From the NCBI RefSeq assembly GCF_022024035.1, contig NZ_CP091787.1, positions 1,612,001 through 1,676,000 on the forward strand: a stretch of 64,000 bases of DNA. Reading direction: 5' to 3'. The DNA is from Prevotella sp. E13-17. Lineage in GTDB: Bacteria > Bacteroidota > Bacteroidia > Bacteroidales > Bacteroidaceae. The position numbers were made by a program, and so were the translations under genes. The number at the start of each line of letters is the position of its first letter. Position 1 is the first letter of the stretch. Of this stretch, positions 1 through 6,996 are shown one piece after another. The notes beneath the pieces are model-generated. The model was not told the origin of the DNA. It searched no databases and worked only from the letters and a program-made list of their open reading frames with translations.

Positions 1-301
1 GTTGAGGCTTCGCCCCCTTGTATGCGTAATAAAGGTTGCCAAGATGCCTCAACCCATCGAATAACCCCATCCAGCCCGCCATCTTTGCCTTTGAGGTGGC
101 CATCTGCCTTTCACGTTCAACACGCTCTTCAGGTGACGGTCCTAACATCTCGGCAAAGGAGCCTATCACATTACTCTTATTCACCCGTGGCTGCTGAGGC
201 ATTGCGGGAGTTGGTACGGTTGCTCGCTGCTCTGCATTGACTAACGCTCCATTCATGTAGTTAGAGACCAATGCATTCTTTATTGCGTTTCTTAGACTCA
301 T
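1..301 (-). CDS. Partial phage-like protein, N-terminal 100 residues
   Basis: The gene starts at an ATG read from 301 to 299 on the minus strand and runs off the left end of the window. A strong Shine-Dalgarno run (GGAGGGAGGT) lies just upstream of the ATG, inside the end of the previous gene. The visible part is hydrophilic, Gln/Pro/Arg rich up to about residue 60, then has a more hydrophobic helix around residues 75-100 with GLFDGLRHLGNLYYAYKG. I do not recognise the family. Only 2 nt separate it from the stop of the upstream gene, so the two are co-translated and probably belong to the same integrated element as the integrase further right. A virion or assembly role is inference from context only. 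Confidence 0.55.
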   Translation of the reverse strand, partial: MSLRNAIKNALVSNYMNGALVNAEQRATVPTPAMPQQPRVNKSNVIGSFAEMLGPSPEERVERERQMATSKAKMAGWMGLFDGLRHLGNLYYAYKGAKPQ

Positions 302-303
302 AG

Positions 304-939
304 CTACCTCCCTCCTTGATGCTCAAAAAATGACTTTATATCAAATATTCCTCCGTTGTTATGGAACCATGAGTTACTGCCCTGCGTTGTGCCTCCACTT
401 GTACCTAACCAGGACTGTCCCAACTTTGTTCCACCAAAGGTGGATAAGGCTGCGCTACGAAGATCACTTGCCGCCCCTGCAGCAGTCTGAGAGATGGCAT
501 CTGCATTGGCACCCTCGGCCTCAATCTGCTGCTGCGAGAGACGTGCGATATCTGACCGATAAGAAGCGTCAATGTTGTCCTTACGTGCTGTGTCCTGTGC
601 TGCTATGTTCGCTACCGTATCAGCAATCATGTTGTTACCCTGTTCCTTAGCCATCGCTACGGCTGCATCAGTGGCACCACCGACTGCTGCTGCTCCTTGC
701 TCTCTCTTCCACATCTTGTCTCGCTCCTGGCGTGCAATACGCATCAGGTTCTGTCCCGCAGCAGTGTCGAGATAGTCTTCATTCTGCTTGCGAAGACGCT
801 CTGCCTCCAGTTTGGCCTTCTCGTTGGCAATCATCCTGGCTTGTTCACGGGCTGCTTTCGCTGACTTTGCGCCACCAAAGATAGAAGACACAAGTGATGC
901 TCCGGCCATCGCAAGTGGTACGGCCAGAGGTATCGGCAT
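304..939 (-). CDS. Phage-like structural protein, resembles a microvirus DNA pilot (VP2) protein
   Basis: 211 residues from the ATG at 939; an in-frame ATG at 1005 would add 22 residues. I prefer 939 because the protein then begins with a Gly/Ala hydrophobic segment (MPIPLAVPLAMAGASLVSS) followed by a small-residue turn (IFGGAKSAKAAREQA) and a long Ala/Gln/Arg helical region, the layout of microvirus VP2 pilot proteins. Residues 25-150 look coiled-coil or helical; the C-terminus (GGTTQGSNSWFHNNGG) is Gly/Ser/Asn rich. Pilot proteins act as DNA-translocating tubes in small ssDNA phages. The match is by overall pattern, so a different minor virion or tail protein remains possible. It is followed after 2 nt by another gene and preceded by an integrase on the same strand. 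Confidence 0.5.
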   Translation of the reverse strand: MPIPLAVPLAMAGASLVSSIFGGAKSAKAAREQARMIANEKAKLEAERLRKQNEDYLDTAAGQNLMRIARQERDKMWKREQGAAAVGGATDAAVAMAKEQGNNMIADTVANIAAQDTARKDNIDASYRSDIARLSQQQIEAEGANADAISQTAAGAASDLRSAALSTFGGTKLGQSWLGTSGGTTQGSNSWFHNNGGIFDIKSFFEHQGGR

Positions 940-1030
940 TTCTTTTTTAATTGAATGTCCCGTAGGTGATATGCCTAGGGGATAATGTAGTAATCTCAGG
1001 TTCATAATACGTATTTTGAATATTCGGTTT

Positions 1031-1038
1031 CAAAGATA
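1031..1038 (-). promoter_or_regulatory. -7 promoter box of the phage-like genes
   Basis: The minus strand reads TATCTTTG, a perfect Bacteroidetes TAnnTTTG box, about 25 nt before the upstream possible start (1005) and about 90 nt before the preferred start (939). No convincing -33 TTTG is seen at the usual spacing. Confidence 0.45.
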
Positions 1039-1131
1039 CGCATTAATCAAAGCTCGTTTTTCACGTAATTTCCTTTCGGAAAATTTATTCGATTATTTTA
1101 TTGGTAGAAGATTAAAAAAGTGTTTAAATAT

Positions 1132-1175
1132 AAATAGCGACAAATAGCTTTATCAATCGCTACTTATCGCTATTT
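1132..1175. repeat. Inverted repeats with TAGCGA/TCGCTA units, possible integrase terminator
   Basis: AAATAGCGA (1132-1140) is matched by TCGCTATTT (1167-1175), with further TCGCTA and AAATAGC copies between them. It lies directly downstream of the integrase stop codon. It could be a weak low-GC terminator or a cluster of protein-binding repeats of the element. Confidence 0.4.
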
Positions 1176-1185
1176 CAAATAAGAG

Positions 1186-2601
1186 TTATTCTACAATCTT
1201 CATTTGTGCCTTACGATGCTTCAGGAAGTCGGCAGCTGCAATGATGGCACGTTCCTCGTTATCCAGCTTCAGATACTTACGCAGCATAGCCTCCGAAGAA
1301 TGTCCTGTGACAGCCATGATGCTTGACAGTGGGACACCATCCTTATATGCATTGGTGGCGAAGGACCTACGAGCTGTGTGTGTCTTGATGCCTTCGTAGA
1401 ACTTCTTACCACTATCGTACTCTAACAGGCCTCTGCGCTCTGTGATGTCTGCAGATTCCGTCCATCCAAGCAGCCAGCCAACAATCTTTATTCTCTCGTT
1501 AAGGTGTTGGTCATATACCTTTGGTAACTTGCCGTTGTACTTGTCCAGAATAGCTTCTACTCGCTTGTCTAGTGGTATATAGATATTCTTGCCTGTCTTT
1601 TCCTGCTGCAGGCTGATATACTTTGAACCGTCACGTAGCGTGACTATCATAGAACTGTCGATACGCTTATAATCACTGACACGCTGACCAGTGAGGCATC
1701 CTACCACAAACACATCCTTAGCCTCAGCAAGACACTTGCGCTGCTGCTCCTTGGCGATATGCCTCTTTAGCTCTGCTCTGTCTTTCTTGGCGGCAATATC
1801 AATGGCATGCTTGATGGCTGAGAGATCGGTAGGGTCGAAGTCATACATCTGTTGTATGCGCTCTTCTGTAAGGTAGATATTGTCAACATCTTCATGATCT
1901 ACAGAAAACCTGCTGCTCTTCCATTCAGTGCTCGTTGTCAGCTTCATGTCATCAGCAGCGAAAAGAAAGATCTTCAGGTTCTTAATATGTCTGCCTATGG
2001 TGTTGGGGGAGTAGTTCTTATCTATAAAGAATCGCTTCCATGAGTCATAAAAGTCCATTGTGACATCATCGAAGTCAATCTTCCTATGCTTCTTGGTTTG
2101 AAACTCTATGAGCTGTGCCAAAGTACCCTTATAGCTCTTGATGGTGCCTGGAGTCACCTTCTTGGTGCTTTTCTTTTTCAGCCTCTCACCTGTCTCACAC
2201 TGACGTATGAACTCTGTTATCCATGCCTCCAAAGTCATGCGCTGTGGTGTAGGCTCAGGCTCATTATTATAAATAACGGTTTGACACTCTTCAGGACGTA
2301 GAATATCATTGATTACCTTCTTAGCTATTTCTTTGGTTAATTTATTAGCTTGATACAGGGCATCTATTGTTTTAATGATACTCCACAAATTTTGTTTAAG
2401 ACCTCCATCGACCTCAAAATAGGAGCCTCTTCTGTAAGCCTTAGCGTAGTATTTGAGACTCATATTGATAATGTCCCATTGTTCTTTAGATACTGCTATA
2501 TCAAGGGATATTGTGTTCTTAATATCGGGAGTCGCTAAACGAAGCATTAATCTTAGATCTGCACTTTTTGCAAACGACCGTGCTATAATAGAAGCCACCA
2601 T
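1186..2601 (-). CDS. Tyrosine site-specific recombinase (integrase)
   Basis: 471 residues, normal for Bacteroidetes phage or ICE integrases. It would cut and rejoin DNA at attachment sites through a covalent tyrosine intermediate. Visible catalytic residues: Arg307 in GCLTGQRVSDY, the HTARRSFATN box (His408, Arg411 region), His434 in TGHSS and the nucleophile Tyr443 in LRKYLK. The N-terminal part (about 1-110) is probably an arm-binding domain and 125-220 a SAM-like core-binding domain (SYKGTLAQLIEF..., NTIGRHIKNLKIF). The ATG at 2601 is 33 nt downstream of a clear -7 box. The short direct repeats upstream and the phage-like genes downstream mark this as the end of an integrated element. Confidence 0.92.
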   Translation of the reverse strand: MVASIIARSFAKSADLRLMLRLATPDIKNTISLDIAVSKEQWDIINMSLKYYAKAYRRGSYFEVDGGLKQNLWSIIKTIDALYQANKLTKEIAKKVINDILRPEECQTVIYNNEPEPTPQRMTLEAWITEFIRQCETGERLKKKSTKKVTPGTIKSYKGTLAQLIEFQTKKHRKIDFDDVTMDFYDSWKRFFIDKNYSPNTIGRHIKNLKIFLFAADDMKLTTSTEWKSSRFSVDHEDVDNIYLTEERIQQMYDFDPTDLSAIKHAIDIAAKKDRAELKRHIAKEQQRKCLAEAKDVFVVGCLTGQRVSDYKRIDSSMIVTLRDGSKYISLQQEKTGKNIYIPLDKRVEAILDKYNGKLPKVYDQHLNERIKIVGWLLGWTESADITERRGLLEYDSGKKFYEGIKTHTARRSFATNAYKDGVPLSSIMAVTGHSSEAMLRKYLKLDNEERAIIAAADFLKHRKAQMKIVE

Positions 2602-2633
2602 TTTATTTTCTTGTTAAAGTTAATACTGCGCTG

Positions 2634-2665
2634 CAAAGATAGTAAATTATTAAATCACCTCAAAA
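2634..2665 (-). promoter_or_regulatory. Integrase promoter
   Basis: On the minus strand TATCTTTG occupies 2641-2634 and a TTTTG -33 element lies at 2665-2661, spacing about 19 nt. The -33 element is inside the repeated TCACCTCAAAA motif, so a protein binding those repeats would block the promoter. Confidence 0.6.
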
Positions 2666-2677
2666 TCACCTCAAAAT
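2652..2677. repeat. Tandem TCACCTCAAAA motif, candidate integrase arm/att site
   Basis: The 11-mer TCACCTCAAAA occurs twice back to back. The 18-mer AAATCACCTCAAAATCAC starting at 2652 recurs exactly at 2885-2902. The position next to an integrase gene suggests attachment-site DNA (inference). Confidence 0.5.
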
Positions 2678-2824
2678 TATTTTAACCACCTTAACTTTAT
2701 TTAAATATAATAATTTTTATGTCTGCTTGTAAGTGGTTGATATACAGTACGTAAGGCATTCTTTGTAATTGTGGATTAGATAATAAGAATTGATGGTATT
2801 GAGGTCCGCCAGGCACCTCAGAGT

Positions 2825-2865
2825 AAAACTCCGAAACTCCGATAAACAAAGGGTTTCGGAGTTTT
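2825..2865. terminator. Bidirectional hairpin terminator
   Basis: AAAACTCCGAAAC (2825-2837) pairs perfectly over 13 bp with GTTTCGGAGTTTT (2853-2865), with a 15-nt loop and T-rich flanks on both strands. No gene ends directly at it, so it may insulate the integrated element from the host DNA. Confidence 0.6.
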
Positions 2866-2884
2866 TGTTTAACTCAATTTTATA

Positions 2885-2902
2885 AAATCACCTCAAAATC
2901 AC
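2885..2902. repeat. Second copy of AAATCACCTCAAAATCAC
   Basis: Exact 18-bp repeat of 2652-2669, 233 bp apart, ending 4 bp before dispersed element copy A. Candidate att core or arm site. Confidence 0.5.
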
Positions 2903-2906
2903 GGCT

Positions 2907-3333
2907 CAAGCGAAAAATCATAGGGGGTAAAGGACTGGATTCCCACCTCCCTCTGGAGGGGCGGGGAGGGGGTGTTCTTGGTCGGGACAGGAACGGTTTC
3001 ACTCTGTCATAGTTCTGCTTTCGTCTTGTTATAGTTTCGCTTTTGCGTTGTCATAGCTTTACTTTTGATGTTCGTCCAGCCCTTAGATGTGGCGCATCCA
3101 GCCCCTGGAACGAGTCGTTTTAGCCCCTGGATGCGGTTGTTCTAAGGGCTGGATGTAGAGCATCCAGGGGCTAGACCAGAAATGAAAGTTTCGGTTTTAG
3201 ACGTTAGAAACGCCTCTTCAAGACTTTAGAACACGTGCTTTTAGACTTTAAAACGACCCTCTCCAGACTCTGGAAATGCCAATTCAAGACTCTGGGAGTA
3301 TCGCAAAACCTAAGCAATTGCAACTGAGCCAAA
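2907..3333 (+). repeat. Dispersed 22-bp-period element, copy A
   Basis: A 427-bp non-coding stretch that recurs at 23353-23716 and 63520-63842. The left part (CAAGCGAAAAATCATAGGGG...) and a G/C hairpin (about 2944-2972) are shared with copy B. From 3007 the sequence has a strict 22-bp period, with unit starts at 3007, 3029, 3051, 3075, 3097, 3119, 3141, 3163, then after an 11-bp half-step 3196, 3218, 3240, 3262 and 3284. Units from 3075 on mostly carry a 13-bp near-palindromic core of the form TYYAG-NNN-YTRRA, followed by a 9-bp spacer; the first three share TYATAG instead. The right end has GCAATTG CAACTGAGCC, shared with copy C. No ORF and no terminal inverted repeats are seen. Confidence 0.9.
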
Positions 3334-3340
3334 ATCATCT

Positions 3341-3376
3341 CAAAAAAAAAGCAGGACTCTTTGCAAGTCCTGCTCA
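3341..3376 (-). terminator. Intrinsic terminator of the alcohol dehydrogenase gene
   Basis: AGCAGGACT (3350-3358) pairs with AGTCCTGCT (3366-3374); the A-run at 3342-3349 gives a U-run on the minus-strand transcript. Confidence 0.85.
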
Positions 3377-3404
3377 GTCGTTGGTCGGTGATATTGAGGG
3401 GAGC

Positions 3405-4577
3405 CTACATGCTCTCCTTCAGTATTGCAGTCACGTCATCCTTTGTCAGATTCAGATAACCGGCGGGATAGACCACGGTGGTCTCGGTGATGCCGGCTAT
3501 CATATCGTCAGTGGCACCAAGTGCGCTGATGGTGAGTGGCAGACCAATCTCCTGCATCCAGGCTTTCAGGGCCTGCAGACCAGCTTCGGCAATCTGCTGG
3601 TCGGTCATGCCATCGCCCTTGATGTCCCATACGTTCTTGGCGAAGCGCACGAACTTAGGCAGTCCGTTTTGCATGGCCCGACGATAGTAGGCCATCGAGA
3701 CAGAGGCCAGCGCATAGCCGTGGGGGGCATGTGTCCAGGCGCCCACGCTGTGGCCAATCATGTGTACCATCCAGTCTTCCTTTTTGCCCAGTCCGATAAG
3801 TGTGTTCAGAGCCCATGTGGCTGTCCACATGATGTTGGAGCGAGCCTCATAGTCTTGTGGGTTCTTGACGGCGATGCGACTGCTGTGGATGACCGAGCGC
3901 ATCAGTCCCTCGGACAGATAGTCGCTGGTGTTGTCGTCGAAATCGCTGAAGTACTGTTCCATGATGTGGTTCATGATGTCGTAGATGCCCGCCTTCATCT
4001 GGTTCTCGGGCACGGTCATGGTGAACCTTGGGTTGAGGATAGAGAACTTCGGCATCAGTCGGCTGTCGAACACGTGGCCCACCTTGAAGGTGTGTTCGGC
4101 ATCGGTGATCACCGTGCCGGCGTTCATTTCAGAGCCAGTGCCTGCCATGGTCAGGATGCAGCCCACGGGCAGCAGTCGCTGGTTTGGGCTGGGATTCTGC
4201 TGCTTCAACCAAAATTGATCCCAGTAGTCGCCCTCGTAATAGACAGATGCAGCCACCGCCTTCGAGTAGTCGCACACGCTGCCGCCGCCGAGCGCAAGAA
4301 TCAGATCGACCTCGTTTCCGCGTGCAATCTTCACGCCTTCGTGCAGTTTCTCCAATGTTGGATTGCTCATTACGCCTGGGTTCTCCACAATCGTCTTGCC
4401 AGCCTCCTTGAGGATGGCCACCACCTGGTCGTAGATACCGTTGCGCTTCACGCTGCCGCTACCGTAGTTGAGCATCACTACAGGACCGTAGCCCTTGAGT
4501 TCGTCCTTGAGGAAGTTCAAAGACTCGTCACCAAAATATAGTTTGGTGGGGTTATAATAAGAAAAGTTTCCTAACAT
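3405..4577 (-). CDS. Iron-containing (group III) alcohol dehydrogenase, butanol dehydrogenase-like
   Basis: 390 residues, full length for the YqhD/BdhA branch. It is a cytosolic NAD(P)H-dependent reductase of aldehydes to alcohols using one divalent metal ion. The N-terminal Rossmann-like half carries GGGS at 97-100; the C-terminal helical half carries metal ligands Asp200 and His204 (YDIMNHIMEQY), His272 (VHMIGH) and His286 (APHGYAL), with the same spacing as in FucO. A minus-strand TATATTTG box lies upstream (4662-4669) and a strong terminator follows. It is monocistronic. The exact substrate cannot be read from the sequence. Confidence 0.9.
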   Translation of the reverse strand: MLGNFSYYNPTKLYFGDESLNFLKDELKGYGPVVMLNYGSGSVKRNGIYDQVVAILKEAGKTIVENPGVMSNPTLEKLHEGVKIARGNEVDLILALGGGSVCDYSKAVAASVYYEGDYWDQFWLKQQNPSPNQRLLPVGCILTMAGTGSEMNAGTVITDAEHTFKVGHVFDSRLMPKFSILNPRFTMTVPENQMKAGIYDIMNHIMEQYFSDFDDNTSDYLSEGLMRSVIHSSRIAVKNPQDYEARSNIMWTATWALNTLIGLGKKEDWMVHMIGHSVGAWTHAPHGYALASVSMAYYRRAMQNGLPKFVRFAKNVWDIKGDGMTDQQIAEAGLQALKAWMQEIGLPLTISALGATDDMIAGITETTVVYPAGYLNLTKDDVTAILKESM

Positions 4578-4661
4578 GATAGTAATCTTTTATTTGTAAT
4601 GATAGTTTGTGACTCCTTCTTGGGCATGTTGCCGGATGTGTTCTTTCTGTGTTTGCTGTTG

Positions 4662-4669
4662 CAAATATA
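4662..4669 (-). promoter_or_regulatory. -7 box of alcohol dehydrogenase
   Basis: Minus strand reads TATATTTG about 85 nt upstream of the start codon, leaving a moderately long 5' leader. Confidence 0.5.
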
Positions 4670-4805
4670 CGATTTATTTTTCATATTGCCATCAAGATTA
4701 GGCAGATATTTCTTTTCAGCTTTATTGTGCACTTGAAGTTGCAACCGAATGACCGTTCATACTACTTTTTAGGTGGAAAGGGTGCGCTATTTGCACAAAA
4801 ATGCG

Positions 4806-4813
4806 TATCTTTG
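4806..4813 (+). promoter_or_regulatory. -7 box of the DUF1349 lipoprotein gene
   Basis: TATCTTTG sits 28 nt before the ATG at 4842. Confidence 0.55.
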
Positions 4814-4841
4814 CATGGTTTAACGAATAAAATGGAAACTT

Positions 4842-5582
4842 ATGAAGCTTAGAAACATGCTGTTGATGACAGCTGTTGCAACAGCAACGCTGACGGGCTG
4901 CGGCAACAAAGAAACTGGGACAGAGGCCAGCGATGGCGTGGACGACGTGAAGGCGGCTCTTGCAGATAGTGGTCGGATAGACCTCGGCAAACTGCAATGG
5001 ACGCGAGAGCCAGCAGGGTTTGAAGTGAAAGGTGACACGATCTGTGTCACGACGGCTCCGCATACCGACCTGTGGCAGCGCACCTATTATCACTTTCAGA
5101 ACGACAACGCACCTGTGTTGCAGATGAAGACGCGCGAGAAGTTTTTCAGTTTTGTGGTGAAAACCGACTTCACGCAGAGCCATCATCGCTTCGACCAATG
5201 CGGCATAGTGATGTATCTCGACAGCGAAAATTGGTTGAAGGGTTCTGTGGAGTACGAGAATGAGTCGTTTCAGCATCTTGGCAGCGTAGCCACCAACAAC
5301 GGCTATTCCGACTGGGCCACGACAGCCATTGCTGCCGATGTGAAGACGATGTGGTATCGTTTCTCTCGTCGTGAGGACGACTACTGCATAGAGTGCTCGA
5401 GCGATGGTGTGACGTTCAGTCAGATGCGCGTTTGCCACATGTATGCCGCTGCCGATGAAATCCAGTTTGGCATCTATGCCTGTTCGCCCGAGGAGTCGTC
5501 GTTTACGGCAGTCTTCTCCGACCTGAAGATTACCGAGTGTGCGTGGAAGGCCCACGACGGTCAGCAGCCAGACCAAGAATAA
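4842..5582 (+). CDS. DUF1349-family lipoprotein
   Basis: 246 residues with an SPII signal peptide: a charged start (MKLRN), a hydrophobic core and the lipobox LTGC at Cys20. The remainder matches the DUF1349 beta-sandwich fold (concanavalin-like, related to yeast regulation-of-enolase protein 1). Recognisable patterns are TDLWQRTYYHF, the FVVKTDF...FDQCGIVMY strand pair, the SENWLKGSVEYE strand and the C-terminal IQFGIYACSPEESSFTAVFSDLKI. Such domains are thought to bind carbohydrate, but no enzyme activity is known to me. It is probably anchored in the envelope. It stands alone and converges on the next gene across a long hairpin. Confidence 0.82.
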   Translation: MKLRNMLLMTAVATATLTGCGNKETGTEASDGVDDVKAALADSGRIDLGKLQWTREPAGFEVKGDTICVTTAPHTDLWQRTYYHFQNDNAPVLQMKTREKFFSFVVKTDFTQSHHRFDQCGIVMYLDSENWLKGSVEYENESFQHLGSVATNNGYSDWATTAIAADVKTMWYRFSRREDDYCIECSSDGVTFSQMRVCHMYAAADEIQFGIYACSPEESSFTAVFSDLKITECAWKAHDGQQPDQE

Positions 5583-5601
5583 TTGAAGGCAACCATAAAA
5601 A

Positions 5602-5645
5602 AAGTCGGGAGGCTACGCTGGTGATCAGCAGTAGTCTCCCGACTT
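5602..5645. terminator. Bidirectional terminator between convergent genes
   Basis: AAGTCGGGAG (5602-5611) pairs with CTCCCGACTT (5636-5645), with additional inner pairing (CTAC/GTAG, CTG/CAG). It is preceded by an A-run, giving U-runs for the minus-strand transcript. Confidence 0.85.
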
Positions 5646-5659
5646 GTTGTATGATGACA

Positions 5660-6781
5660 TTACAGGTTGTGAGCAAAAAACTCAGCCAGCTTGTCCCAGG
5701 GAATCAAGTTCTTGGGCTGTCCCTTGCCAGCCTTCTCCTCGTAGCCGCCATCGTAGAGGTCGCAGTGAGTGGCATTGGGGATGATGAGCAGCTCCTTGTT
5801 CTCGGGATTCGGATTGGGCTCTCCTGTGAACTTATAGCCTTCAGCCTTGCCGTCCACCATATAGTGATAGGCAGCCTCGCCAAAGTAGCGCGAGTGAGCA
5901 TCGGCACCGTGCATTATGAGGACGGCCGAGCGAATCTCATTGATGTAGTAGAGGAAGCGACTGTTGGCATAAGCCTGCGTGCCGACGACGCGCCAGCCAT
6001 CGTTGGAGTTGCCCGAACGCTGATGATAGCCACGAGGCGTTTTGTAGTAGTCGTAGTAGTCGTGCACGAAGTTGGGTGCCTGTGGTGGCACTGAGTCGAT
6101 CACACCGCCAGCCATGGCTTGCGGGTCGGTGAGTCGCTGCTTAGACAAGTTCTCACGATTTCTGTGGCGCCACTGTTCATCGTCGAAGGCATCGTTGTAG
6201 TCGTTGCCACTGATGCGCGTCATGTCATACATCGTAGAAGCCACAGTCGCTTTGATGCGAGTGTCGGCTGCTGCCGCATTCAGAGCGATGCCGCCCCAAC
6301 CGCAGATGCCGATGATGCCGATGCGCTCGGCATCGACATAGTCCTGCTTTGAAAGGAAATCGACCGCTGCCATAAAATCCTCGGTGTTGATGTCGGGCGA
6401 AGCCGTGCGCCGTGGTTCTCCGCTGCTCTCGCCCGTATATGATGGGTCGAAGGCCAGTGCCACAAATCCACGCTCAGCCATCTTCATGGCATAGAGCCCG
6501 CTTGCCTGTTCTTTGACGGCCCCAAACGGTCCGGATACGGCTATGGCAGGTAGCTTGTCTGCCCCCTTTGTCGGCAAATAAAGGTCTGCCGCCAATGTCA
6601 GTCCATACTGCGTTTCAAACGTCACCTTGCGGTGGTTCACTTTCTCGCTCAGAGGGAACACCTTGTCCCATTCCTGTGTCAGTTCCAATTGCTGTTTCAT
6701 GTCGTTGTCTGTAGCTTGTTTGTTTGTGCAGCCAGTGAGCATGCCGCCCGCCAAGGCTACAATTAAATATAGCTTTTTCAT
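5660..6781 (-). CDS. Alpha/beta-hydrolase lipoprotein, dienelactone hydrolase-like, Cys nucleophile
   Basis: 373 residues beginning with an SPII signal (lipobox LTGC, Cys18), so it is envelope anchored. The alpha/beta-hydrolase core spans about residues 50-370: oxyanion region around SGPFGAV, nucleophile elbow GICGWGG with Cys160 where serine is usual, Asp near 293 in LIMHGADAHSR and His near 348 in ATHCDLYDG. A cysteine nucleophile is the hallmark of dienelactone hydrolases, although many relatives act on other esters. The substrate is not readable. It has its own TATCTTTG promoter box (6807-6814) and is monocistronic. Confidence 0.85.
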   Translation of the reverse strand: MKKLYLIVALAGGMLTGCTNKQATDNDMKQQLELTQEWDKVFPLSEKVNHRKVTFETQYGLTLAADLYLPTKGADKLPAIAVSGPFGAVKEQASGLYAMKMAERGFVALAFDPSYTGESSGEPRRTASPDINTEDFMAAVDFLSKQDYVDAERIGIIGICGWGGIALNAAAADTRIKATVASTMYDMTRISGNDYNDAFDDEQWRHRNRENLSKQRLTDPQAMAGGVIDSVPPQAPNFVHDYYDYYKTPRGYHQRSGNSNDGWRVVGTQAYANSRFLYYINEIRSAVLIMHGADAHSRYFGEAAYHYMVDGKAEGYKFTGEPNPNPENKELLIIPNATHCDLYDGGYEEKAGKGQPKNLIPWDKLAEFFAHNL

Positions 6782-6806
6782 CGATGATATGTTATGTTTT
6801 CGTTGG

Positions 6807-6814
6807 CAAAGATA
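6807..6814 (-). promoter_or_regulatory. -7 box of the hydrolase lipoprotein gene
   Basis: Minus strand reads TATCTTTG, 25 nt upstream of the ATG at 6781. Confidence 0.6.
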
Positions 6815-6933
6815 AACAAATTATTTGTATTACGTATGACCTATAACAGCAAAAAAGATACCAAAATTACTTAAAATGCGTAAAAATTGTGTATCCTTTG
6901 ACAGATGGCCCAAGAAATATCATTTGTTTTAGG

Positions 6934-6966
6934 TATTGTCGCAAACCCATTTTAATCGTACCTTTG
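6934..6966 (+). promoter_or_regulatory. Promoter of the porin-imelysin-cytochrome operon
   Basis: A TATTG -33 element (6934-6938) and TACCTTTG -7 box (6959-6966) are about 20 nt apart. The transcript would start near 6972, which rules out the upstream in-frame ATG at 6889 and supports 6997 as the start. Confidence 0.7.
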
Positions 6967-6996
6967 CCGGCGAAATTGACATGTATAAAGGAAAGC

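Noticed and set aside
3007..3295. The 22-bp array as a CRISPR array
   Set aside because: Cores differ from unit to unit, the 9-bp intervals are too short for spacers, no cas gene is nearby, and the same array recurs at three places.
2907..3333. The dispersed element as an insertion sequence or MITE
   Set aside because: No transposase remnant, no terminal inverted repeats and no target-site duplications could be recognised. Still possible if the ends are misjudged.
3276..4541. A 421-codon plus-strand frame opposite the alcohol dehydrogenase
   Set aside because: It is the mirror of a well-supported gene on the minus strand, and its His/Val/Gln-rich product matches no family I know.
4722..5576. 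A 284-codon minus-strand frame opposite the DUF1349 lipoprotein
   Set aside because: The plus-strand gene has a promoter, lipobox and recognised fold; the antisense product is Arg/His/Cys-rich noise.
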